The notes under the pieces: generated by a model
Databases searched by the model: none
Told to the model about the DNA's origin: nothing
The model's input: the letters and a program-made list of their open reading frames with translations, nothing else
From: Streptomyces celluloflavus
GTDB taxonomy: Bacteria > Actinomycetota > Actinomycetes > Streptomycetales > Streptomycetaceae
Direction of reading: 5' to 3'
NCBI GenBank assembly: GCA_000720995.1
Contig: JOEL01000025.1
Coordinates: forward strand, 1 to 64,000
Length of the DNA stretch: 64,000 bases
In this document: positions 7,883 through 15,501 of the stretch, in pieces
How the letters are laid out: each line of letters begins with the position of its first letter
Numbering within the stretch: the stretch's first letter is position 1
Program-made: the position numbers and the translations under genes

Positions 7883-7930
7883 CCCGCATCCACTCACGCC
7901 CGCATCCACTCACGCCCGAATCCAGTCACA
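7883..7930 (+). repeat. Three tandem 16-bp repeats before SRPBCC gene
   Basis: CCCGCATCCACTCACG occurs twice exactly (7883-7898, 7899-7914) and a third time with three changes (7915-7930). The array ends where the ribosome site AGGAG begins, so it would lie in the 5' untranslated region. Confidence 0.75.
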
Positions 7931-7943
7931 GGAGCCCTCCACC

Positions 7944-8399
7944 ATGCACACCTACGACGTCACAGTGACCACCACCGCCTCGCCGGAAATCGTCTGGAAG
8001 CTGCTGGTCGACGCCGCGAGCTGGCCGCGGTGGTCCAAGTTGGACAGTCTGGAAACGAAACGGTCGGCCGGCCTCGACCCCGGCGGCGACGACGCCGTCG
8101 GTGCCGTCCGGGCCTTCCGGACGGGACCCGTCGTGAGCGGGGAGCGGCTGACCGAGAAGGTCGAGCGACGACTCCTGGCCTACGAAGGCGCGTTCCACCC
8201 GGCGATGCGCAACTATCACGCGCGCATCGAGCTGACGCCGACAGCGAGCTCGGGCACGGTCATCCACTGGTACGGCGAGTACGAGACGAGCTGGCTGCTG
8301 CGCTGGGTCATGCCGCGCTTCCTCCGGAAGTTCATGCGGGGCACGGCGGAAGGGCTGGCCCGCTACGCCGAGGAGCCCGAGCCCGAGCCGGACCGGTGA
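7944..8399 (+). CDS. SRPBCC (polyketide cyclase/START-like) family protein
   Basis: A 151-residue protein beginning MHTYDVTVTTTASPEIVWKL, followed by DAASWPRWSKLD. This is the standard opening of the polyketide-cyclase/dehydrase SRPBCC fold, whose cavity binds hydrophobic ligands. A later VIHWYGEYET and amphipathic C-terminal helix fit the fold. AGGAG lies 10 bases upstream of the ATG. The last residues are an acidic EPEPEPD tail. The ligand is unknown and the neighbours do not suggest a pathway. Confidence 0.8.
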   Translation: MHTYDVTVTTTASPEIVWKLLVDAASWPRWSKLDSLETKRSAGLDPGGDDAVGAVRAFRTGPVVSGERLTEKVERRLLAYEGAFHPAMRNYHARIELTPTASSGTVIHWYGEYETSWLLRWVMPRFLRKFMRGTAEGLARYAEEPEPEPDR

Positions 8400-8433
8400 G
8401 GCATAGGCCGCAGCCACGCCGCCGGTCCGCCCG

Positions 8434-9609
8434 TCACACCGGCCAGGAGTCGGCCGGATCGTCCAGCCACGCCCGCCGGCCTTCGGGCGTCACCGTGAGG
8501 CCGAACCGGGCGTGGTCCGGTTCGCCACGGCCGCCCCACCAGCGATGGGCCGCCTCCACCTCGTCCCACAGCCGGCGGGGACCGGACTGCCAGACGCGCG
8601 CCGTGTCCCCGTCCCGGAACTGCACGCACGCCCATGAGCGGTCCGTCAGCCCGTAGAACCACACCGGCCGCGCCCCGTCCCGCTTCTCCGCGACGACCTG
8701 GCAGCAGTCGCGCACGCGGAGTCCCAGCGCGAACCGCTGGGGGGCGAACCGCTCCCCGACGAACTCCGCTTCCGTGACGGCCGTGGACGACTCGTCGCCC
8801 TCGGCCACGCTGCCCGTGACGTACTCGCCGTGCACCACGGGCGGCAGGCGCTGCGCCCGGAGCTTCATGAACTCCACCGGCCCCGTGAACCTGCCCGACG
8901 CGCTGCCCCCGTCGTCGGCGACGACCAGCCGGGCCACGGCGTCGGCGTTGCTGTAGTGCGTGCCCCACGGGGTCACGATCACCGCGCCGGGGCGGCACTG
9001 CCGGACCCAGGCGAACGGGAGGGACCGCAGCCCGCAGGTGGCGATGATCCGGTCGTACGGAGCGCCCTCGGGGTGGCCCCGGAAGCCGTCGCCGTGGATG
9101 ACGCGGACCGGCAGCCCGAACCGTTCGAGGGCCGCCCGCGCGGACTCGGCGACGGTGCCGTCCACCTCCACCGTCACGACGTTCTCCGCGCCGAGCCGGT
9201 GAGCCAGCAGCGCGGCGTTCCAACCGGTCCCGGTGCCGATCTCCAGCGCCCGGTGTGCCGGCCGTACGTCCAGGTCCCGGAGCATGCGGAACACGACGCC
9301 GGGCATGGACGCGGAGGAGGTGGGCACTTCCCCCGGCTCGGTCCCGGTGTGCCGGCCGTCGTCCCACTGCGTGACGACCGGGGCGTCGGATTCGGCGTAC
9401 GCCTGCCACGCCGCCGGGTCATCCGCCCTGCTGACGGCGATGCTGCGGGCGGTACCCATGTCGAACGGCCACATGAGGCCGGGCAGGAACGCGGCGCGCG
9501 GTACGGCGGCGAACGCGGGTGCCCAGTCGGGCGACAGGGCGCCGTCGGAGACGAGGGAGCGTCCCAGCTCCGTACGACTGGGGTGTGCCTTGGGCGTGTT
9601 GGTGGTCAC
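8434..9609 (-). CDS. PCMT-like SAM-dependent methyltransferase
   Basis: A 391-residue protein. The SAM-binding motif I, ALEIGTGTGWNAALL, sits at about 121-135, followed by VVTVEVDG and VIHGDGFRG. The organisation matches protein-L-isoaspartate O-methyltransferase-type enzymes with an extra C-terminal domain of about 150 residues. In actinomycetes such long PCMT-like proteins are often RiPP-maturation enzymes next to ATP-grasp ligases, but no ATP-grasp gene or precursor peptide is visible here. The start is GTG 9609 with no clear ribosome site, so a leaderless transcript is possible. The substrate is unknown. Confidence 0.75.
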   Translation of the reverse strand: MTTNTPKAHPSRTELGRSLVSDGALSPDWAPAFAAVPRAAFLPGLMWPFDMGTARSIAVSRADDPAAWQAYAESDAPVVTQWDDGRHTGTEPGEVPTSSASMPGVVFRMLRDLDVRPAHRALEIGTGTGWNAALLAHRLGAENVVTVEVDGTVAESARAALERFGLPVRVIHGDGFRGHPEGAPYDRIIATCGLRSLPFAWVRQCRPGAVIVTPWGTHYSNADAVARLVVADDGGSASGRFTGPVEFMKLRAQRLPPVVHGEYVTGSVAEGDESSTAVTEAEFVGERFAPQRFALGLRVRDCCQVVAEKRDGARPVWFYGLTDRSWACVQFRDGDTARVWQSGPRRLWDEVEAAHRWWGGRGEPDHARFGLTVTPEGRRAWLDDPADSWPV

Positions 9610-9745
9610 CGGCTCACGGTCTCAGACGTCTTCGTTGGACGCCGAGCCCAAGGCCCGCGAGTTCGCGCACCCGGCGGAATACCCCGCCGCGTCCAGCGGT
9701 TGCAGCCGTCGTTCTCAGACGGCGATTCGGCACGGGACGGTACGC

Positions 9746-10540
9746 ATGGAGATCGGTGACATCGAAGTCCTTCCGATACGGGACGGGGTGGGGGTCGAGG
9801 CCGCGGCGGACATCCTGTCCCGTCCCGGTGTGGACGACCCGTGGGCCTGTCACCACGAGCACATGGAGGCGGACGGCACCCTGCGGTTGCCGTTCGGCGG
9901 TTTCTGCGTGCGTACCGGCGACCGGACGGTACTGGTCGATGCCGGTATGGGCCCGTACGACGACGGCAAGTACTCCGGGGGAGACATGCTGTCCTCCCTG
10001 GCCGCCGAAGGGATCGCCCCGGCGGACGTGACCGATGTGGTCTTCACCCACCTGCACGACGACCACATCGGCTGGGCCACGCGGGACGGCGTCGCCGTGT
10101 TCCCCGAGGCGACCTACCGCGTGCACCAGGCCGATTGGGAGCACTTCGTCACCGGTGAGAAGGCGCCGCCCGGCACGGTCGGGAAACTGTCGCCGCTCGG
10201 CAACCGCCTGGAGCTGTTCGACGCCGATTTCACGGTGGCGCCCGGTCTCGACGCCCGCCATGTGCCCGGCCACACGCCCGGTTCCACGGTGTACGTGCTC
10301 TCCTCCGGCGGCCGCCGCGCGCTGCTGCTCGGCGATGTGGTGCACTCGGTGGTCCAGTTCAGCGAGCGCGACTGGGAGGTGGTCTGGGACGTCGACCCGG
10401 CCGCCGCCTCGGCCGTACGCAACCGCATCGCGGACGAGTCCGCCGACACGGATGACCTGCTCGTCGGGGCGCATTTCCCGGACATGCGCTTCGGCCGGAT
10501 CATCGCCGCCGACGGGAACCGCCGCTTCGTCGCCGTGTAG
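9746..10540 (+). CDS. Metallo-beta-lactamase-fold hydrolase
   Basis: A 264-residue protein with the metal-binding THLHDDHIGW at about 101-110. Further MBL landmarks follow: HVPGHTPGS, LLLGDVVHS and LVGAHFPD, which supply the remaining His and Asp ligands for two metals. It resembles the lactonase/quorum-quenching-like and general MBL hydrolase group, but the substrate is not readable. GGGACGG precedes ATG 9746. It is divergent from the methyltransferase and ends before a terminator hairpin. Confidence 0.8.
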   Translation: MEIGDIEVLPIRDGVGVEAAADILSRPGVDDPWACHHEHMEADGTLRLPFGGFCVRTGDRTVLVDAGMGPYDDGKYSGGDMLSSLAAEGIAPADVTDVVFTHLHDDHIGWATRDGVAVFPEATYRVHQADWEHFVTGEKAPPGTVGKLSPLGNRLELFDADFTVAPGLDARHVPGHTPGSTVYVLSSGGRRALLLGDVVHSVVQFSERDWEVVWDVDPAAASAVRNRIADESADTDDLLVGAHFPDMRFGRIIAADGNRRFVAV

Positions 10541-10601
10541 CCGTGCGGCGGATGCGGTGACCGCAACACGCGACACGCAACACGCAACACGCAACACGCG
10601 G

Positions 10602-10628
10602 CCCGGGGCTCGGTGTTCGAGCCCCGGG
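10602..10628. terminator. Intrinsic terminator hairpin
   Basis: A perfect 11-bp stem (10602-10612 with 10618-10628) and a 5-base loop between the convergent MBL and DUF397 genes. It is preceded by ACACGCA-type short repeats at 10561-10600. Confidence 0.8.
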
Positions 10629-10646
10629 TCGGTGGGTGAGCAGGTG

Positions 10647-11105
10647 TCAGACGCTCTTCAGGCTGTCGCCCTTGACGCTGTCGACGAACGCCGACCAGGC
10701 CCCGCCCTGGAACACGAGCGCCGGACCGAGCGGCTGCTTGGAGTCCCGTACGGGGACGATGCCGGGGAAGTCATCGGCGACTTCGAGGCAGTTACCGCCG
10801 CTACCGCCGCTGTGGGTGGACTTGCGCCATTGGGCGGCGCCCGGAAAGCCGTGTGCCACCTCCAGGCAGTCGCCGCCATCGCCCCCGCTGTGGGTGGATT
10901 TACGCCACTGGGCTGCACCGGGGAAGTCGTGCCCGACTTCGAGGCAGTTGCCCCCGCTGGCATCGCTGTAGGTGGACTTGCGCCACTGGGCTGCGCCCGG
11001 GAAGTCCTGTGCGACCTCCAGGCAGTCGCCTCCGCTGCCTCCGCTGTAGCTGGACTTGCGCCAGTTCGCGGCGCTCAGGACGCTCGGGTCGTACTCACTG
11101 ATCAT
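10647..11105 (-). CDS. Four-module DUF397 protein
   Basis: A 152-residue protein in which the N-terminal half of the DUF397 domain is repeated four times. Each unit starts WRKSSYS or WRKSTxS, continues GGxCLEVAxxFPGAAQ, and begins at Trp15, Trp41, Trp67 and Trp93, an exact 26-residue period. Only the last unit carries the normal C-terminal half (VPVRDSK, then FQGGAWSAFV). Ordinary DUF397 proteins are 60-80 residues with one unit. ATG 11105 has GGAGG 9 bases upstream and overlaps the XRE gene by 11 bases. DUF397 proteins act with their XRE partner, probably by modulating it; what extra modules do is unknown. Confidence 0.9.
   Translation of the reverse strand: MISEYDPSVLSAANWRKSSYSGGSGGDCLEVAQDFPGAAQWRKSTYSDASGGNCLEVGHDFPGAAQWRKSTHSGGDGGDCLEVAHGFPGAAQWRKSTHSGGSGGNCLEVADDFPGIVPVRDSKQPLGPALVFQGGAWSAFVDSVKGDSLKSV
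10752..11063 (-). repeat. 78-bp coding tandem repeat, four copies
   Basis: Units at 11063-10986, 10985-10908, 10907-10830 and 10829-10752 encode the four WRKS modules of the DUF397 protein in frame. The copies are similar but not identical in DNA, so the expansion is not extremely recent. Confidence 0.85.
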
Positions 11106-11928
11106 GGGCAAATGCCTCCGCCGCTGACTCGATCAGGGCCAGAGACGCTTCCGGTGACAATGCGATGGCCCCGACGAGATCGTAGGACAGTTCATATTGC
11201 GCTACCGCTGCCGGATCGTCCACCAATCGTCCAGTGCTCAGACCCTGAAGGTAAGCCAGCGGGGGCGCATCGGTGAACGTCATCAGCTTCACAGGGCCTT
11301 CTAGTGCCATGTGCGCGCCCGCCGAGAACGGCATTACCTGCACGATGATCCGGTGCCGTCGGATGAGTGAGGCGATATGCCGCAGTGCCTCCGCCATGAC
11401 CGCTGGGCCGCCAACGCTCCGACGTAGTACGGCCTCGTCAATCACGGGCCAGAACAGCGGGTTTGTTGGGTTGTCGAGGATTTGCGCCCGCTCCAGTCGG
11501 GCTGATACCAGTTCGTCGATTTCCTCTTCCGGCGCCGTCGGATGGTACGCACGGAAAACTGCCCGCGCGTACGCCTCCGTCTGGAGCAGGCCAGGGATCA
11601 GCAGCGGCGTGTACTCCTTGATGGTCACCGCAACAGCCTCGGCGTCCGCCGCCTCCGCGAAGTGATCCGGATACTTCGACTTCGTCGCGGCCTTGCAGTT
11701 CCGCTCGAAGTAACCGTCTGTCTTCAGGACCTCGTCAATCCGGAGGGCGTACTCCATCCGCATCCGCCGCGTCCCCGCCTCCAACTGGCCGATGAACGAC
11801 CCGCTGACGAAGAGAGGGCTGCCCAATTGTTCCTGGGACAGCCCTGCCTTCTCCCGCTGGTGGCGTAGTTCGGCCCCGAGCATTGCGCGGGGTGATGAGG
11901 ACGGGTCGAGTTTCTTTGGTCGGGTCAT
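11095..11928 (-). CDS. XRE-family regulator with DUF5753 domain (WhiJ-like)
   Basis: A 277-residue protein. The helix-turn-helix is at about 15-70 (GAELRHQREKAGLSQEQLG; FIGQLEAGTRRMRMEYALRI). A DUF5753 domain follows, with the hallmark YTPLLIPGLLQTEAYARAV and RLERAQILDNP. ATG 11928 has GGGAG 9 bases upstream. Its 3' end overlaps the DUF397 gene, the usual coupled XRE-DUF397 arrangement known in Streptomyces development and stress loci. A CACACGTGTG palindrome lies 18 bases upstream of the start, a possible autoregulatory site. Confidence 0.9.
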   Translation of the reverse strand: MTRPKKLDPSSSPRAMLGAELRHQREKAGLSQEQLGSPLFVSGSFIGQLEAGTRRMRMEYALRIDEVLKTDGYFERNCKAATKSKYPDHFAEAADAEAVAVTIKEYTPLLIPGLLQTEAYARAVFRAYHPTAPEEEIDELVSARLERAQILDNPTNPLFWPVIDEAVLRRSVGGPAVMAEALRHIASLIRRHRIIVQVMPFSAGAHMALEGPVKLMTFTDAPPLAYLQGLSTGRLVDDPAAVAQYELSYDLVGAIALSPEASLALIESAAEAFAHDQ

Positions 11929-11946
11929 CGCAGCAACTCCCTGTAG

Positions 11947-11956
11947 CACACGTGTG
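11947..11956. promoter_or_regulatory. 10-bp palindrome upstream of XRE gene, locus A
   Basis: CACACGTGTG is a perfect palindrome 18 bases before the XRE start, a position like that of the larger palindrome in the second XRE locus. It is short, so binding is only a guess. Confidence 0.3.
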
Positions 11957-12025
11957 GTTGTTGGGTCTGCGCCTCTGTCCAGATTAGCGGGGGAGCGACC
12001 ACGCTGTGTGTGCAAGGCAAACACT

Positions 12026-12114
12026 CAGCGTGGAAGAGCTGAGCGTGGAAGAACTCGGTGCAGGGGAATCCGGCGTGGAAGAACTCGGCGTGGACGAACT
12101 CGGTGTGGAACGTA
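12026..12114 (+). repeat. Degenerate 15-bp repeats encoding VEELG-like units
   Basis: Five to six copies of GTGGAAGAACTCGGC and variants lie directly before the small paralog gene at 12129 and stay in its frame. They either encode an acidic N-terminal extension (VEELG units) or are untranslated leader. The better ribosome site is downstream, at ATG 12129. Confidence 0.6.
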
Positions 12115-12128
12115 TGGAGGGTGCGGCG

Positions 12129-12458
12129 ATGGTGCGGGCGACGACGGCACGTGAGCGGGTGCGGGTGGCGGAGGTGGCGACCAAGGAACTGGGTTCCGTA
12201 CTCCGGGCGTTGGGGATCACGCTGCCGTCGCTGGGCATCGATCCGGTGTCGCTCGCGAGCAGTTCCATGGCGCCGCTGGTCGAGCTGGGGCGCTGCAATC
12301 TCGCCACCGCCCATCGGCTCGCCGAGGTGCTGGCCACCTGTGTGCCGGGCGGTCCGGGGAGCGGGGCACCCGGCGGCGCGGAGGTCCGTACGGGGATCGG
12401 CGCGCAAGGTGGTGGGCAGGACGGGCCGCAGGTCGGCCCACGGGGGCAACGGCCGTGA
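12129..12458 (+). CDS. Small protein of the LPSLGID/LGRCN family, locus A
   Basis: A 109-residue protein, divergent from the XRE-DUF397 pair. Its centre, LPSLGIDPVSLASSSMAPLV, is followed by ELGRCNLATAHRLAEVL, closely resembling the 76-residue protein at the second XRE locus (48081-48311). The two share LPSLGID, PLVxLGRCNxxTAxRL. The C-terminal 30 residues are Gly/Pro-rich. GGAGGG lies 8 bases before ATG 12129. Function is unknown; the family seems tied to XRE-DUF397 cassettes and may be a third component of that regulatory set, such as the small orfD-type proteins of abaA/whiJ-like clusters. Confidence 0.7.
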   Translation: MVRATTARERVRVAEVATKELGSVLRALGITLPSLGIDPVSLASSSMAPLVELGRCNLATAHRLAEVLATCVPGGPGSGAPGGAEVRTGIGAQGGGQDGPQVGPRGQRP

Positions 12459-12664
12459 TTCCGGAGTGCGGCAGTTACGTCATGGACGGGCGGGACGGGC
12501 GGATCGGCGTGGTCATGGGCCATGAGGGGCCGTACGTCCAGCTGCGGCCGCCCGGGGGTGGCAAGGAGTGGGACTGCCCGCCGTACGCGTTGCGCGCGGC
12601 GGCGTCGTCGGCCGTGCTGACGGCCCGGGTCAAGGAGCTGAACTGGAAGAGCCGGATGCCGTGA
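12455..12664 (+). CDS. Small conserved hypothetical protein (MIPECG family)
   Basis: A 69-residue protein starting at a GTG that overlaps the upstream stop by 4 bases (GTGA), indicating translational coupling. The core GHEGPYVQLRPPGGGKEWD looks like a small beta-barrel-like domain that I recognise as widespread in Streptomyces but without assigned function. It forms a two-gene unit with the LPSLGID-family gene. Confidence 0.7.
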   Translation: MIPECGSYVMDGRDGRIGVVMGHEGPYVQLRPPGGGKEWDCPPYALRAAASSAVLTARVKELNWKSRMP

Positions 12665-12768
12665 CGGGCGTCCCGCCGGGTGGGGCGTTCCGCCGGGTGG
12701 GGGTGGCGCCGCGCATCCGGCGGCGGTGCCCCCACCCGGCGGGATCGGGCGGGCGGGTGTACGTACGG

Positions 12769-14382
12769 TCAGACGCCCGCGGGTTGGGAGTCCGTGCCGG
12801 GCCGGTCGGACGCCGGGGCGGGGCCGTGGCCGGTGGCGGGGTCGGGAGCGGGGGAGCCGGGCGGCGGGGTGGCGCCGGTGGGCTCGGGGGTGGCGTTGAG
12901 GTCCGTCAGCATCTGCTTGCTGAAGCCGAAGAAGTACGTGGCCAGGAAGCCGATGACGTAGCCGACGAGCAGGCCGACGGCGTAGATGGCGATCGTGGTG
13001 CCGATGGCCTGATTGCCCTTGACCAGCGGGAAGAGGGCCCAGCCGGAGGGGCCGATGGCGGTGGAGCCGACGGCGTCACCGAGCTGGTTGAACAGGCCCA
13101 CGAAGCCGCCGCCGAAGGCGCCGCCCACGCAGGCGGTGATGAAGGGGCGGCCGAGGGGCAGCGAGACACCGTAGATCAGCGGTTCGCCGACGCCCAGGAA
13201 ACCGGCGGGGAGCGCGGACTTGATGGTCTTGCGCACCGAGCCGTTGCGCGGCAGGCGGAGGTAGACGGCGAGGGCCGCGCCGACCTGGCCCGCGCCCGCC
13301 ATGGCGAGGATGGGCAGCAGGACGGTGTAGCCCTGCTCCTGGATGAGGGTGGTGTGGATCGGGATGAGGGCCTGGTGCAGGCCCAGCATGACCAGGGGGA
13401 GGAAGAGCCCGCCGAGGACGAAGCCGGCGAAGGCGCCGCCGGTCGCGAGGAGCCAGGTGGCGAAGGTGCCGATCGCGGTGGAGACCGCGCCCGCCACGTA
13501 CATCAGGCCGAAGATCGTGACCAGGCCGGAGAGCAGGACCGTGAGCGTCGGGGTGACGAGGACGTCCAGCGCCTCGGGCACCCACCTGCGGCACCACTTC
13601 TCCACCTGGACGGCGAGCAGCGCGGCGGCCAGCGCGCCGAGCACACCGCCCTGTCCGGGCGAGAGCTTCTGGCCGAAGGCGGTGATGTTGGCGACGCCCG
13701 GGAAGACGATGATCGCGGCGACCGCGCCGCCGAGGATGGCGGTACCGCCGAACTCCTTGGCGGTGTTGTAGCCGACGAAGACGGCGATCAGCGACATGAA
13801 GCCGGAGGCCATCGCGGCGAGCGCCGGGACGACCGAGGGCAGCCAGCCGAGGTTCGTCAGCAGCCCGTTGATACCGGCGACGATGCCGCAGCCGATCAGG
13901 GCCGGGATCAGCGGGACGAAGATGTTGGCGATCCGGCGCAGGAAGAGCTTGACGGGCGTGGCGTTCTTGGCCTTCCGGCGGGCCTTGAGGGCGGCGCCCT
14001 GGGCGGCGAGTTCCTCGGCGCTGGTGGCGGTGGTGTGCGGGGGAGCGGGGGAGCCTGCCGGGTGCGGGTCTGCCGGGGCGGGGCCCTCGGGGGCGGCGGC
14101 GGCCGGTTCACCGGCGGTGGCGCGCGCCTCCTCGACCAGCCGCTCGAACTCCGGGGTGACCCGGGCGACCGTCCCGGGGCCCAGCACGATCTGGTACGTG
14201 TCGTCCTCGACCACACCCATGACGGCCGGCAGCGCCTTGAGCGCTTCGTCCTGGACCATGGAGCGGTGCTTGATACCGAGGCGGAGCCGGGTCATGCAGT
14301 GGGCGATGGAGGTGACGTTACGGGCGCCGCCGACGAGGGGGAGGATCGCGGCGGCGGTGGCGCGGTTCTTGTCTTCGGACAT
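12769..14382 (-). CDS. PTS EIIBC transporter, probably N-acetylmuramic acid type (MurP-like)
   Basis: A 537-residue membrane protein. The EIIB domain is at 1-80 with the phosphocysteine Cys29 in HCMTRLRLG. A Pro/Ala linker (about 90-130) leads to an EIIC domain with about ten membrane segments and the conserved GVGEPLIYGVSLPLG. Family knowledge: such proteins phosphorylate and import sugars using phosphate from HPr/EIIA. The EIIA domain is absent and must be supplied elsewhere. MurNAc is inferred because murQ lies 40 bases upstream in the same direction. The C-terminal 40 residues are Pro-rich. Confidence 0.8.
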   Translation of the reverse strand: MSEDKNRATAAAILPLVGGARNVTSIAHCMTRLRLGIKHRSMVQDEALKALPAVMGVVEDDTYQIVLGPGTVARVTPEFERLVEEARATAGEPAAAAPEGPAPADPHPAGSPAPPHTTATSAEELAAQGAALKARRKAKNATPVKLFLRRIANIFVPLIPALIGCGIVAGINGLLTNLGWLPSVVPALAAMASGFMSLIAVFVGYNTAKEFGGTAILGGAVAAIIVFPGVANITAFGQKLSPGQGGVLGALAAALLAVQVEKWCRRWVPEALDVLVTPTLTVLLSGLVTIFGLMYVAGAVSTAIGTFATWLLATGGAFAGFVLGGLFLPLVMLGLHQALIPIHTTLIQEQGYTVLLPILAMAGAGQVGAALAVYLRLPRNGSVRKTIKSALPAGFLGVGEPLIYGVSLPLGRPFITACVGGAFGGGFVGLFNQLGDAVGSTAIGPSGWALFPLVKGNQAIGTTIAIYAVGLLVGYVIGFLATYFFGFSKQMLTDLNATPEPTGATPPPGSPAPDPATGHGPAPASDRPGTDSQPAGV

Positions 14383-14422
14383 GTGCGGTGCCTTGCTGTG
14401 CGTGCAATGAGGGGGCTGGGGA

Positions 14423-15361
14423 TCAGGGGGTCCGGGCGGCCTGGAGGGCGGCGCGGAGGTGGCCGTGCGAGTCGGCGAGGAGGCGGGCCGCGGCGGGCCC
14501 GTCGACCTCACCGAGGAGGGTCAGGATGGCGTTCTTCACCTCCCCGTCCGTCGCGGCGAGCGCGGCCTCGATCTCGTGGTCGGGGGCGCCGGTGGCGAGC
14601 GCGACGATGCGGCGCGAGCGGGCGCGCAGCTTCTCGTTGGAGGCGCGGACGTCGACCATCAGGTTTCCGTAGGTCTTGCCCAGCCGGATCATGGTGATGG
14701 TCGAGACCATGTTGAGCACCAGCTTCTGCGCGGTGCCGGCCTTCAGCCGGGTGGAGCCGGTGAGCAGCTCGGGGCCGACGACGACCTCGATGCCGTGGTC
14801 GGCGGCCGCGGCCAGTGCCGAACCGGCGTTGCAGGACAGGCCGACCGTCAGCGCGCCTAGGGCACGGGCATGCTCGACGGCACCGATGGCGTACGGGGTG
14901 CGGCCGGAGGCGGAGATGCCGACGACGGTGTCCCGGTCGGTCAGGCCGAGCGCGGTGAGGTCCGCGGCGGCCAGCTCCTTGCTGTCCTCGGCGCCCTCGA
15001 CGGCGGTGACCATCGCGGACGGGCCGCCCGCGATCAGCCCGAGCACCTCGCCGGGGTCGGTGTTGAACGTCGGCGGGCATTCGCTGGCGTCCAGCACCCC
15101 GAGCCGGCCGGCCGTACCGGCGCCCGCGTAGATCAGCCGGCCGCCGTCGGCCATGCGGGCGGCGGCGCCGTCGATGGCGGCGGCGATCTGCGGGAGCTGC
15201 TCGGCGACGGCGGCGGGGACGGTGGCGTCCTCGTCGTTCATCGTCCGGGCGATCTCCAGGGTGGAGCGCCGGTCGATCTCGGCCAGCTCGGGCCGGAACG
15301 CCTCCGTGGTGAGCGTGTCCAGCTGGGCGCGGAGCTGGGCGTAGTCGGCGGTGGAAGTCAT
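14423..15361 (-). CDS. murQ: N-acetylmuramic acid 6-phosphate etherase
   Basis: A 312-residue SIS-fold protein. Diagnostic segments are LIYAGAGTAGRLGVLDASE, PPTFNTDPGEVLGLIAGG, VVGISASGRTPYAIGAVEHA and GSTRLKAGTAQKLVLNM. The enzyme cleaves the lactyl ether of MurNAc-6-phosphate to GlcNAc-6-phosphate and lactate in the cytoplasm, feeding cell-wall sugars into amino-sugar catabolism. The start ATG 15361 gives the usual family length. It lies between the MurR-like regulator and the PTS gene in one leftward operon. Confidence 0.93.
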   Translation of the reverse strand: MTSTADYAQLRAQLDTLTTEAFRPELAEIDRRSTLEIARTMNDEDATVPAAVAEQLPQIAAAIDGAAARMADGGRLIYAGAGTAGRLGVLDASECPPTFNTDPGEVLGLIAGGPSAMVTAVEGAEDSKELAAADLTALGLTDRDTVVGISASGRTPYAIGAVEHARALGALTVGLSCNAGSALAAAADHGIEVVVGPELLTGSTRLKAGTAQKLVLNMVSTITMIRLGKTYGNLMVDVRASNEKLRARSRRIVALATGAPDHEIEAALAATDGEVKNAILTLLGEVDGPAAARLLADSHGHLRAALQAARTP

Positions 15362-15501
15362 GGCGTGGCGGGCTCTTTCCGGACTCGTACGGCGGGGTGG
15401 CTCTGTGTGGGCGGTGAGCGTCGTGGTGCGTGGTGCCGGCGGTGGTGTGTGTGAGGTGCGGCGGGCGGTCGCTGGTCGGCGGTTGGGGGCCGGCGGCCGG
15501 T

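Larger units (their letters stand above)
7604..7943. other. Divergent intergenic region carrying two repeat arrays
   Basis: 340 bases between the secreted-protein gene (leftward) and the SRPBCC gene (rightward). It holds the three 14-bp repeats and the three 16-bp repeats annotated separately. I see no additional ORF. Confidence 0.6.

Noticed and set aside
11020..11110. Possible CRISPR-like repeats
   Set aside because: The 78-bp repeats are in-frame coding modules of DUF397 with no spacers.
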